From Desulfovibrio sp. DV (GTDB taxonomy: Bacteria; Desulfobacterota; Desulfovibrionia; Desulfovibrionales; Desulfovibrionaceae): DNA of 64,000 bases. Of this stretch, positions 40,825-49,471 are shown in pieces (position 1 is the stretch's first letter; every line of letters begins with the position of its first letter). The notes under the pieces were generated by a model, which saw nothing but the letters and a program-made list of their open reading frames with translations, did not search any database and was not told the origin of the DNA. The stretch covers positions 62,001-126,000 of the forward strand of contig NZ_MLBG01000002.1 of NCBI RefSeq assembly GCF_001936595.1, read 5' to 3'. The translations under genes were made by a program, and so were the position numbers.

Positions 40825-40914
40825 TGGCGGAGAGGGAGGGATTTGAACCCTCGGTACCCGTTAAGGTACATACGATTTCCAATCGTACTCCTTCGGCCGC
40901 TCGGACACCTCTCC
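40825..40914 (-). tRNA. tRNA-Ser (anticodon GGA)
   Basis: A 90-base tRNA with a 7-bp acceptor stem (GGAGAGG with CCTCTCC), anticodon loop ATTGGAAAT with anticodon GGA reading UCC and UCU serine codons, a long variable arm typical of tRNA-Ser, the T-arm GGTTCAAATCC, and an encoded CCA end (40827-40825). Confidence 0.96.
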
Positions 40915-40926
40915 GCGAAGCACTGC

Positions 40927-40955
40927 TATCTAGCCAAGACCCTTGACCTTGGCAA
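40927..40955 (-). promoter_or_regulatory. Promoter for tRNA-Ser and SRP RNA
   Basis: On the minus strand, TTGCCA (40955-40950), 17-base spacer, TAGATA (40932-40927), placed 12 bases before the tRNA 5' end. Confidence 0.7.
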
Positions 40956-40969
40956 GTGAAAAATGCTGC

Positions 40970-41863
40970 CTAGGCCAATTTTTTTCCGGTCAGCACTTCG
41001 TAGGCCGTCAGATACTTTTCCTGGGTCCGGGTCATGACGTCCTCAGGCAGGCGCGGCGCCGGCGGCTGCTTGGAAAAACCGACAGAGGTCAGCCAGTCGC
41101 GCAGATACTGCTTGTCGTAGCTCGGCTGGGACTTGCCGGCCACGTAGCCCTCGGCCGGCCAGAAGCGCGAGGAGTCCGGGGTAAGGACCTCGTCGATCAG
41201 AATCAGCTCGTCGCCGAGCAGGCCGAATTCAAACTTGGTGTCGGCGATGATGATGCCGCGCTCCCGGGCAAAGTCCCGGGCCTTGGCGTACATGGCCAGA
41301 CTGACTGCTTCAACCTTGTCGAAAAGAGCGGTTCCCAGGAGCTTCCTGGCCGCGTCCCGGGTGATGTTCTCGTCATGGGACCCGAGTTCGGCTTTGGTCG
41401 ACGGCGTGAAAATGGGTTCGGGCAGGATCTGTGATTCCACCAGCCCGGCCGGCAGGGCGTGGCCGCAGACGGTGCCGGTGGCCTGATAGTCCTTAAGCCC
41501 CGAGCCGGTGATAAAGCCGCGCACGATGCACTCGATGGGCAGCGGCTTGGCCTTTTTGGCCACAACCGCCCGCCCGGCCAGATCGTCGGCATAGGGGGCA
41601 AGCGGGGCTGGAAATTCGGCCGTGGTCGTGGCCAGCAAATGGTTCGGGATCAGGTCCTTGAACATTTCCATCCAAAAAAGGGTGATCTGGTTGAGGATCA
41701 CGCCCTTAAGCGGGATGGGGTCGGGCATGATGACGTCGTAGGCCGAGATGCGGTCGGTGGTGACGATTAAAAGGCTTTCCGGGGACAGCTCGTAGATGTC
41801 GCGGACCTTGCCGCGCGAGAGCAGGGGATAGGCCTTGATGTCGGTTTCAATGACGGCGTGCAT
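40970..41863 (-). CDS. purC: Phosphoribosylaminoimidazole-succinocarboxamide synthase
   Basis: Joins CAIR and aspartate to make SAICAR in purine synthesis. About 297 residues of the longer, yeast-like PurC type, with LLSRGKVRDIYEL (ATP-binding start), TTDRISAYDVIMPDPIPLKG, and the late ELILIDEVLTPDSSRFWPAE. The ATG at 41863 is chosen for its GAGGAAG ribosome-binding site; an upstream in-frame start would run into hisD. It follows hisD by 14 bases on the same strand. Confidence 0.96.
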   Translation of the reverse strand: MHAVIETDIKAYPLLSRGKVRDIYELSPESLLIVTTDRISAYDVIMPDPIPLKGVILNQITLFWMEMFKDLIPNHLLATTTAEFPAPLAPYADDLAGRAVVAKKAKPLPIECIVRGFITGSGLKDYQATGTVCGHALPAGLVESQILPEPIFTPSTKAELGSHDENITRDAARKLLGTALFDKVEAVSLAMYAKARDFARERGIIIADTKFEFGLLGDELILIDEVLTPDSSRFWPAEGYVAGKSQPSYDKQYLRDWLTSVGFSKQPPAPRLPEDVMTRTQEKYLTAYEVLTGKKLA

Positions 41864-41877
41864 GATGACTTCCTCGC

Positions 41878-43185
41878 TTAGGCTTTGAAGCGGCATTCCA
41901 CGCTGCGGGCGTGGGCTTCGAGATTTTCAAGCCGGGCCAGCCGGGCGATCTTGGCGCCATGGGCGGCGACATAGCCCGGCGCGGCGGCAATGAGGCTGGT
42001 TTTCTTGGTAAAGGTCGCGACCGACAGGGCCGAGGAGAACCGGGCCGTGCCCATGGTCGGCAGCACATGGTTGGGGCCGGCAAAGTAATCTCCAACCGGT
42101 TCCGGGCAGTGGTGGCCCATAAAGACCGCCCCGGCGTGGCGTATCTGGCCCACATGCGCCCAGGGATCGGCCACGCACAGCTCGAAGTGTTCCGGCGCGA
42201 TGGCGTTGATCAAGTCCATGCCGACGGTCATGTCCGGCACGGCCACCAACGCCCCGAAGTGGCGAAGCGAGGCTGCGGCAATGTCGTTACGCGGCAGATC
42301 GGCCAACTGGCGGGAAAGGGCCGCGCACACGGCGTCGAGCAGGGCCGTATCGTCGCTCAGGCACACGGCCGCAGCCATGGGGTCGTGCTCGGCCTGGGAG
42401 AGCATGTCGGCAGCCAGCCAGTCCGGGTTGGCCGTGGCATCGGCCAGGATGGCGATTTCACTTGGCCCGGCAATCATATCGATGCCGATGCGGCCGATCA
42501 ACAGCCGCTTGGCCGTGGTGACGTAGATGTTGCCCGGCCCGACCACCACGTCCACCGGAGCGATGGAGGCCGTGCCGTAGGCCAGGGCGGCAATGGCCCA
42601 GGCGCTGCCCACCCTGTAGACTTCGGTGACGCCGCACACAGCGGCCGCGGCCAGGATGTACGGATTGAGCGTGCCGTCGGCCCGGGGCGGGGAGACGACC
42701 ACAATGCGCGGCACGCCGGCCACCCGGGCCGGGATGGTATTCATGAGCAGGCTGGAAATAAGCGGGGTTTCGCCGCCGCGCCCGCCCGGGACGTAGCAGC
42801 CGGCCGCATCCACCGGGGTGACGATCTGGCCGAGCATGGTGCCGTCGGCAGAGGGCACCCACCAGGATTGTTCCTTCTGGCGTTCGTGGAAGGACCGGAT
42901 ATTGGCGGCGGCTTCCTCGATAATGGCCAGATCTGCGGCCGGGATGGCCTCGCGGCCGGCCAGGATGTCGGCCTCGGCCACGCGCAGGCAGTCGGTGGCA
43001 AAGCCTTTGCAGTCGAAATCGCGGGTCAGGTCCACCAGGGCGTCATCACCGCGGGCGGCCACGTCGGCCAGGATGCGCTCGACTTTCTGGGCAGCGTCGC
43101 CGGCAGCTTCCTCGCGTGTGGCGAGCAGGGAGCGAAGGGGTCCGAAGTCGCCAGGACCCGTGACGGTAAAACGGGGGCAGGGCAT
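41878..43185 (-). CDS. hisD: Histidinol dehydrogenase
   Basis: Performs the last two oxidations of histidine synthesis, histidinol to histidine, with NAD+ and zinc. The 435-residue protein has the family motifs CYVPGGRGGETPLISSLLMNTIPA, YVTTAKRLLIGRIGIDMIAGPSEI and the zinc-ligand region SQAEHDP, plus NHVLPTMGTARFSSALSV. It is separated from hisB and hisA by over 30 kb and paired instead with purC. Confidence 0.97.
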   Translation of the reverse strand: MPCPRFTVTGPGDFGPLRSLLATREEAAGDAAQKVERILADVAARGDDALVDLTRDFDCKGFATDCLRVAEADILAGREAIPAADLAIIEEAAANIRSFHERQKEQSWWVPSADGTMLGQIVTPVDAAGCYVPGGRGGETPLISSLLMNTIPARVAGVPRIVVVSPPRADGTLNPYILAAAAVCGVTEVYRVGSAWAIAALAYGTASIAPVDVVVGPGNIYVTTAKRLLIGRIGIDMIAGPSEIAILADATANPDWLAADMLSQAEHDPMAAAVCLSDDTALLDAVCAALSRQLADLPRNDIAAASLRHFGALVAVPDMTVGMDLINAIAPEHFELCVADPWAHVGQIRHAGAVFMGHHCPEPVGDYFAGPNHVLPTMGTARFSSALSVATFTKKTSLIAAAPGYVAAHGAKIARLARLENLEAHARSVECRFKA

Positions 43186-43309
43186 GGGAGTATCCTTGGA
43201 CTTGGCATTGATTGAAGGTGACGGGTGAAGCGACCCAATTTAGGCCCAAGCGCAGCAAATGTCGAGACACGTCCCGGCCGGGGAAGTGCAAGAAGAGAAG
43301 ACAGAAGAT

Positions 43310-43354
43310 GCCTCCGGCGGCCGGGGCCTGAGGCCCCCGGACCCCCCAACGGGA
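43310..43354 (-). repeat. Dispersed GC-rich palindromic element, copy A
   Basis: A 45-base segment with an internal palindrome (CCGGGGCCTGAGGCCCCCGG region) shares its frame with copy B at 57746-57791 in the opposite plus-strand orientation. It lies about 110 bases beyond the 3' end of the DHH-nucleotidyltransferase gene. Given in the orientation of that gene, it reads ...GGTCCGGGGGCCTCAGGCC... The rest of the 43186-43463 gap shows nothing else I can name. Confidence 0.75.
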
Positions 43355-43463
43355 AAAGTTTTTAGGGGGTTTGGGCGCTGGGCGGCAATCCGGTCGGCCG
43401 TTGGCAGGGACAGCCGAAGCACGCGCTTGGCGGGAACCACCGTTGTTCAGGCTGCTTTCATGA

Positions 43464-46206
43464 TCAACTCCCGGAGGACGCAGGTTCCTCGGGCAACTGA
43501 CAGCGCTCCCCGCCCGCAGGACGCTCCAGGATGGGAGCGATCGGTTCGCCCCGGGCCAGACGCCTGGCCAGTTCGAGTTGCTCGGCCCGGCACACGGCCT
43601 GGCCGTCAATGGCCGCCCCAAGCACCCGGTGCAGGATGTCGGCATAGCGGGGGCCGGCTTCGACGCCGAGCTTCTTGAGGTCGTTGCCCGTCACCTCCAC
43701 CCGCTTGTGGCGCAGCGTGGTCAGGTGCATGGACACATATTTCTGGAGCGGCTCCCGGGGATTTCGGGCCATGAGATAGAGCGCGCCCTCCAGGGGCAGC
43801 GGCTCGAGCAGGAAATAGAGCTCGGACAACGGCCCCTTGTGGTATTCCCAGTTGAAAATACCCTGGGCCGTGTCGCGAATCTGCTGGCGCAGGGCTGCGA
43901 TGTCGCCGGCCACGCGCTTGGAGAAGTTGAGCCGCCGGGCAATAATGGCGAACTGTTCCGGGTCAAGGCCGGTGCAAAGGGCCAGGAAATAGAGCAGCCA
44001 GACTTGCGGCTGGGGCTCGATATAAAGCAGGCGGTACCAGTTGACCACGTTTTCCACTTCCAGGAGCACGGCTTCCTTGGACGGGGTCAGCGCCAGCAGC
44101 GGATGGACGGCGGCCAAGAGCTTGTAGTCCTGCATCCGGCGCAGGCAGGACAGCGGGGTCTTCTCTTCGAAAATAATCCGCAATTCATGCATGACCCGGG
44201 AACCGGACAGCTTGTGGAAGAAGCTGTGGCGCACGGCGTTTTTGATCAGCCGGTCGGTCTGGCCGCCGATACGGAAGCCGAAGCGCTCGCTGAAGCGGAT
44301 GGCCCGCACGATGCGGGTCGGGTCTTCGACAAAGCTCAGGGAATGGAGCACCCGCAGCACCCGGTCCTTGATGTCGCGCTGGGCACCGAAGAAATCCACC
44401 AGATCGCCGAAAACGGTCCGGGGACAGATGCACGGCCAGGGCATTGACCGTGAAGTCCCGGCGGTAGAGGTCCATCTTGATCGAGGAAAGCTCGACCGTG
44501 GGCAACGCGGCCGGGTATTCGTAGTATTCGAGCCGGGCCGTGGCCACGTCCACGCGCTGGCCGTCGGGCAGGATGATGACAGCGGTCTTGAACTTGGGAT
44601 GGGCCTTGTAGCGGCCGCCGTAGACCCGGGCCATTTCGGCGGCAAAGGCGATGCCGTCACCCTCGACCACCAGATCCACGTCGAAATTGGGGAGCTTGAG
44701 CAGCAGGTCCCGGACAAAGCCGCCGACGACATAGACGGCCTGGCCGCGCTCGTGCCCCAGGGCACCGGCCTTCTGGAGGAGTTCCAGAAGTTTTTTGGGC
44801 AGCCGTTCGCGCAAAATACCGCCGATATTGCGCTCTTTTTTGCGCTCGGGCAGCAGGGCCTCGGGGATGCGGGCCGGCTCCTTGACCAGGGTGTTGACCA
44901 GATCCGTGCGGGTGACGACGCCGGTCAGCTTGCCGTCTTCCACCACCGGGGCCAGGCGCTGGCGGCGGCCGAGGATGATCTCCATGACGGCGTAGAGATC
45001 GGTGTCCGGGGTGATCACGGCCGGGTCGCGGATCATGTAGTCGCCGACCGGCACCTCGCCGAGGCCATGGTTGATGGCCTTGTCCATGATGTCATGCTCG
45101 ATGACCCCGACACAGCGCCGGCTGCCCTTGGCTACCACGGGCAGGGCTTTTAGGCCGTAGCGGGTCATGATCTCCTCGGCCCGGCGCATGGTGGCGGTAT
45201 CCTCGATGGACACGGCCGGCTTGCTCATGAGCTGTCTGGCGTGGACCTGCGGATTGATCTGGGAATAGAGCAGGCCGAAGAGTTCCTCGCGCACCTGGGT
45301 CAGGGTCATATTCTTGATGGAGGCCGAGGCGGCGTAGGGATGGCCGCCGCCGCCGAGCGAGGCGCAAATCTTGCCCACGTCCACGTCCGGGGTGCGCGAG
45401 CGGGCGACAAGATGCACCCGGTCGTTCATAAGCCCGATGGCGAAAAGGACGCGCAGGTTTTCCATGTCCAGGAACTTGTGCACGAGCAGGGCGAAATCGC
45501 CGATGTACTGATCAGACGTGGCCTCGGCAATGACCACTTCCACGCCGTTTATGTCGTGGGTCTGGGCCGTCTCGATGAGCTGGCTCATGATGGTGATCTG
45601 CTCCGAGGACAATTCCCGGGTCATGAGGTCGGCAATGACCCCGACGTCCATGCCCCGGGCCCGCAACCAGGCGGCGGCAGCCAGATCGTGCTCGGTGGTG
45701 GAGGCGAAGGTGAACGAGCCCGTGTCCTCATACATGCCAAGGCCGAGGATGGTGGCCTCATCCGGGGTGAGCGTCAGGTCGCGCTCCATGATCTCGGCCA
45801 TGAGGATGGCCGTGGTGGAGCCCCAGTTCTTGACCACGGAGGTTTCGGCGGCCACGTCCTCGTCGGTGTCGGGATGGTGGTCGTAGCAGTGGATGACAAG
45901 CCCCGGGGTGTCAAAGACCGGTTCGATATGGGGCACCCGGGAACGCTGGCGGGTGTCGACCATGACGAGCGTGCGCACACTGTCCGGATCGATTTCCTTG
46001 AAGTTCTTGAAATTGAACATGTAGGTGGCGCTTTGGATGAAAAAGTGCCGGAGATTTTTTTCCTGGCTGCCCGGGAAAATCAGGGTCGCGCCGGGGTAGA
46101 GCTTGCCGGCGGCGATGATGGCGGCCAGACAGTCGAAATCGGCGTTGGCGTGGCCGGTAATGATCGTGGGCGCAACGAGCAGGTCGGGTTTGGACGGGGA
46201 ACTCAT
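43464..46206 (-). CDS. DHH-phosphoesterase / CBS / poly(A) polymerase-like nucleotidyltransferase fusion (frameshifted)
   Basis: About 913 residues if repaired. Domains in order: DHH phosphoesterase (GHANADFDCLAAI, YDHHPDT), DHHA1 (SLGGGGHPYAASAS), two CBS repeats (about residues 315-440), then a class II nucleotidyltransferase with VYVVGGFVRDLLL and NFDVDLVVEG and the RNA-binding region EDPTRIVRAIRFSERFGF. Such proteins add A or CCA ends to RNA. The frame breaks at a T4 run on the minus strand (AAAA at 44410-44413 on plus); removing one T gives LSPDRFGDLVDFFGA. It follows xerD by 15 bases. Confidence 0.85.
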
Positions 46207-46209
46207 AGA

Positions 46210-46224
46210 TAAAGTATCGCTTTA
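46210..46224 (-). repeat. 15-base palindrome TAAAGCGATACTTTA
   Basis: On the minus strand the xerD stop codon is the first base triplet of TAAAGCGATACTTTA, which ends 3 bases before the DHH gene ATG. It differs by one base from the element at 56532-56546. Function unknown. Confidence 0.45.
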
Positions 46225-47157
46225 ACCTTTGTCCCGTTCACGGGACCTGGGGTGATGGGCGCGGTGGACGGCGAGCAGACGGCCGGCCTGGACATGGGTA
46301 TAGATTTCCGTGGCGCTGATGTCGGCATGGCCAAGGAGCATCTGCACGGTGCGCAGGTCGGCCCCGCCGTCAAGCAGATGGGTGGCAAAGGAATGGCGCA
46401 GGCTGTGGGGCGAAATGCGGGTGGAGACGTTTGAGGCCAGGGCGTAGCGTTTGATGCCCTTCCAGACCGCCTGCCGGGTCAGGCCCCGGCCGGAGCGGTT
46501 GAGGAATACATGCTGGTCCTTGGGGGAAAACGCGCCGCGCACCGTGGCTATATAGGTGGAAAGAAACTCCATGGCCAGGGCGTGGATGGGGGTCAGGCGT
46601 TCCTTGGCCCCCTTGCCGAAGACTCGAAGCAACCCGGCCTGGGCGTCAAAATCGCCCAGGGTCAGGCCAACCAGCTCCGAGACGCGAAGCCCGGCGGCAT
46701 AGAGCAGCTCAAGCATGGTCCGGTCGCGGTAGCCAAGGGGTGTGGTCGTGTCCGGTGCATCGAGCAGGCGCGCCACTTCCTCGCGGGACAGCACGTCAGG
46801 GAGCAGGCGCGGCAGCTTGGGATTCTCGATAAGCGCCGCCGGGGAGCCGGGCAGCCAGGACTCGTCTGCGGCAAAGGCGAAAAAGCCGCGCAGGGCCGAA
46901 AGATGCCGGGCCAGGGAACGACTGGCCAGCCCCCGGGACCGCAGATGCATGAGATAGAGCAGCACGGTCTCGTCGCTGGTGCCCTCCAGCGTTCCGGCGT
47001 GGTCGTTTAAAAAAGTTAAAAAACCTGTAATGTCGGTTGAATAGGCGAGTATGGAATGTTCGGACAGTCCCTTGGACACCACCAGATGTTCCAGGTAGCG
47101 GTCGACCCAGGGATGGGCCGGCCGGGGTGGGACAGGGGGCGTGTCGTGGGTGGTCAT
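46222..47157 (-). CDS. xerD: Tyrosine recombinase XerD
   Basis: A site-specific recombinase that resolves chromosome dimers at dif with XerC. About 311 residues, with an N-terminal SAM-like domain (HLVVSKGLSEHSILAYSTDI) and the catalytic set: Arg in LYAAGLRVSEL, HSLRHSFATHLL (His and Arg), LLGHADISATEIYTHV (His and the nucleophile Tyr). The ATG at 47157 is preferred over an upstream TTG because it gives the family's length. No clear ribosome-binding site. A 9-bp hairpin lies upstream (47189-47213). Confidence 0.92.
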   Translation of the reverse strand: MTTHDTPPVPPRPAHPWVDRYLEHLVVSKGLSEHSILAYSTDITGFLTFLNDHAGTLEGTSDETVLLYLMHLRSRGLASRSLARHLSALRGFFAFAADESWLPGSPAALIENPKLPRLLPDVLSREEVARLLDAPDTTTPLGYRDRTMLELLYAAGLRVSELVGLTLGDFDAQAGLLRVFGKGAKERLTPIHALAMEFLSTYIATVRGAFSPKDQHVFLNRSGRGLTRQAVWKGIKRYALASNVSTRISPHSLRHSFATHLLDGGADLRTVQMLLGHADISATEIYTHVQAGRLLAVHRAHHPRSRERDKG

Positions 47158-47226
47158 GGGAGCGATTAAATACCTTGGCACGGTTTTGCCCGGCCGCAAA
47201 CGGGCGGCCGGGCCGGGTCAGACGGC

Positions 47227-47256
47227 TTGACACGGGCTTTTGCTCTTCATTACTGT
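47227..47256 (+). promoter_or_regulatory. Candidate sigma-70 promoter for dapL
   Basis: A perfect TTGACA -35 box (47227-47232), 18-base spacer and TACTGT (47251-47256), 48 bases before the dapL ATG. Confidence 0.65.
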
Positions 47257-47304
47257 AACCGGCCTGCCGCCGCAAGGCGGGGACACACGCCCAAAGGAGC
47301 CGTC

Positions 47305-48471
47305 ATGATCGAATTTCCCATGGCCGACCGCGTGGCCGCGCTGCCTCCGTATCTGTTTGCCGAGATCGACCGCGTCAAGGCCGAAGTCAGGTCCCGTGGC
47401 GTGGATATCATTTCCCTTGGCATCGGCGATCCGGATCTGCCCACCCCGGAATTTATCGTCGAGGCCCTGTGCGCCGGGGCTAAAAAGCCCGAAAACCACC
47501 AGTATCCCGACTACGTCGGCCTGCTCGCCTTCCGGGCGGCCGTGGCCGACTGGTACAAGGCCCGCTTTGGCGTGACCCTTGACCCGGCCCGCGAAGTGGT
47601 GAGCCTCATTGGTTCCAAGGAAGGCATTGCCCATTTCCCGCTGGCCTTTGTCAACCCCGGCGATCTGGTCATCGTCTGCTCGCCCAACTACCCGGTGTAC
47701 CCGGTCGCCACCGGCTTTTGCGGCGGCGAGGTCAAGGTGCTGCCGCTGACCGACGCCAACGACTACCTGCCGGATCTCGACAGCCTGACCGAGGCCGAAT
47801 GGGCCCGGGCCAAGATGATCTTCGTCAACTATCCCAATAATCCCACCTCGGCCGTAGCCCCGCGCGCCTTCTATGAAAAGCTCGTGGCCAAGGCCAGGGC
47901 CACCAAGACCATCGTCGTTTCCGATGCCGCCTACACCGAGATGTACTACGACCCGGCGGAAAAGCCCATGTCGATCCTGGAGATCGAGGGCGCGCGCGAG
48001 GTGGCCATCGAATTCCACTCCCTGTCCAAGACCTACAACATGACCGGCTGGCGCATCGGCATGGCCGTTGGCAACGAACAACTGGTCAAGGGCTTGGGCA
48101 AGATCAAGGAAAACGTGGACTCCGGCATCTTCCAGGCCGTGCAGGAAGCCGGCATCGCCGCCCTGGCCAAGGGCGAACCCTTTGCCGAGCAGTTTCGGGG
48201 CATCTACAAGGAGCGCCGGGATGTGGCCGTGGCTGCCCTGGCCAAGATGGGCATTGCCTGCCGCACGCCCAAGGCCTCGTTTTACCTGTGGTGCAAGACT
48301 CCGGCCGGCCACACCTCGGCCGCCTTTGTCACCAAGGTCCTCCAGGAGACCGGCGTGGTCCTGACCCCGGGCAACGGCTTCGGCGTGCCCGGCGAAGGCT
48401 TTTTCCGCATCGCCATGACGGTCCCGGTGGCCCGTCTGGAGGAGGCCCTGTCACGCATCGCCAAACTGTAG
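47305..48471 (+). CDS. dapL: LL-diaminopimelate aminotransferase
   Basis: Converts tetrahydrodipicolinate directly to LL-diaminopimelate with glutamate and PLP, a short route to lysine and peptidoglycan. The 388-residue fold-type I aminotransferase has ISLGIGDPDLPTP, YPNNPTSAVA and the PLP-Lys in HSLSKTYNMTGWRIG. The start MIEFPMADRVAALPPYLFAEID is typical of DapL. The ATG at 47305 has an AAAGGAG site and follows the promoter at 47227-47256. folK overlaps its end. Confidence 0.92.
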   Translation: MIEFPMADRVAALPPYLFAEIDRVKAEVRSRGVDIISLGIGDPDLPTPEFIVEALCAGAKKPENHQYPDYVGLLAFRAAVADWYKARFGVTLDPAREVVSLIGSKEGIAHFPLAFVNPGDLVIVCSPNYPVYPVATGFCGGEVKVLPLTDANDYLPDLDSLTEAEWARAKMIFVNYPNNPTSAVAPRAFYEKLVAKARATKTIVVSDAAYTEMYYDPAEKPMSILEIEGAREVAIEFHSLSKTYNMTGWRIGMAVGNEQLVKGLGKIKENVDSGIFQAVQEAGIAALAKGEPFAEQFRGIYKERRDVAVAALAKMGIACRTPKASFYLWCKTPAGHTSAAFVTKVLQETGVVLTPGNGFGVPGEGFFRIAMTVPVARLEEALSRIAKL

Positions 48472-48974
48472 TCGCCCATATCGGTCTCGGCTCCAACCTC
48501 GGAGACCGGCTGGCCACTCTTCAAACGGCCCGGGAGCGTCTTGCTGCGCTCCCGGACGCCGTGCTCACGGCCGTAAGCCCCGTCTACGAGACCCCCCCCT
48601 GGGGAGATGCCGCCCAGCCGGCCTATTACAATCAAGCCGTGGCCCTGGCTTTGGGGCCGTCCTGGTCGCCACGCCAGCTCCTTTCGGCGCTTTTGGCCAT
48701 CGAAAGCAGCCTTGGCCGGGTGCGTGACCCGAAACGCCCGTTTGGACCCCGCACGCTCGATCTCGACATCCTGCTTTTCGGCCAACTGCGTCTGGATGAA
48801 CCGGATCTGGTCATCCCGCATCCCAGGCTGCGCCAGCGCGCCTTTGTGCTGGTCCCTCTGGCCGACATCGGGGCCTTGTTGCCCATCCCGGACGGGCAGG
48901 GGGGAAGCGTGGCTGCGGCCCTGGCGGAAATTTCTTCCAAAGAAGCCGGGAAAATTGTAAGAGCAACCGAGTGA
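48450..48974 (+). CDS. folK: 2-amino-4-hydroxy-6-hydroxymethyldihydropteridine pyrophosphokinase (start unclear)
   Basis: Transfers pyrophosphate from ATP to the folate precursor. The family core is complete: HIGLGSNLGDRLATL, SPVYETPPWG, YNQAVAL, then RPFGPRTLDLDILLFG and PHPRLRQRAFVLVPLADI. About 174 residues. No ATG, GTG or TTG lies in frame near the start of the conserved region; the nearest GTG is at 48288-48291, deep inside dapL. A strong GGAGGAGG (48438-48445) points to a start near 48450, where the codon is GTC. Either a rare start codon or a sequence error. It overlaps dapL. Confidence 0.82.
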   Translation, partial: VTHRQTVVAHIGLGSNLGDRLATLQTARERLAALPDAVLTAVSPVYETPPWGDAAQPAYYNQAVALALGPSWSPRQLLSALLAIESSLGRVRDPKRPFGPRTLDLDILLFGQLRLDEPDLVIPHPRLRQRAFVLVPLADIGALLPIPDGQGGSVAAALAEISSKEAGKIVRATE

Positions 48975-49007
48975 CCGTTCCCGAATGAGGGACAGGCAAG
49001 GAGTGTT

Positions 49008-49325
49008 ATGTACCGTTGGCTCATACTGATCGTGGCCGCGTTTATTCTCTATAAGCTTTTTATTGGCGATCGGGGTCGAAAAAAAGACCAGGAAGCCGAA
49101 ACCAAAAAGCGTATGGCTGCCACGGGCGAGATGGTCAAAGACCCGGTCTGCGGCACGTATGTTCCGGCCGACGCCGATATCCGTGCCCGGGACGGCAAAA
49201 ACGTCTACGCCTTTTGCAGCTATGAATGCCGCGACACCTTCGTCAAGCGCCTGGAGGCCAGCCGCACCCAGTCCATGGAGCAGGGCCGGCCGGCCGAGCA
49301 CGTCAAGGACGGCCGCGCCGACTAA
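49008..49325 (+). CDS. Small membrane-anchored YHS-like / PP0621-type protein
   Basis: A 105-residue protein: one N-terminal membrane helix (YRWLILIVAAFILYKLFIG), a charged linker and a C-terminal segment MVKDPVCGTYVPADADIRA with FCSYECRDTFVKRL. The Cys pairs (DPVC and CSYEC) suggest metal binding, as in YHS-type modules. The role is unknown. A GGCAAGGAGTG ribosome-binding site precedes the ATG. Confidence 0.7.
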   Translation: MYRWLILIVAAFILYKLFIGDRGRKKDQEAETKKRMAATGEMVKDPVCGTYVPADADIRARDGKNVYAFCSYECRDTFVKRLEASRTQSMEQGRPAEHVKDGRAD

Positions 49326-49471
49326 ACGCCGCAACCGGCCACATCCCCGGACAGCGCGTCTTGCCGAAGGCCTGACAGGTGCAGTCGCCCCGACGCCTAC
49401 CCGGTCGTCTGGCGGCGGCATCCTGGCTCTTGCCGACCGTTGCGTCTGCTCCGGGTCCGGCATGAGACACC

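Noticed and set aside
47227-47304. Upstream TTG start for dapL at 47227
   Set aside because: The TTG is part of a perfect -35 box, and the extra residues are unlike the family; the ATG at 47305 has a good ribosome-binding site.
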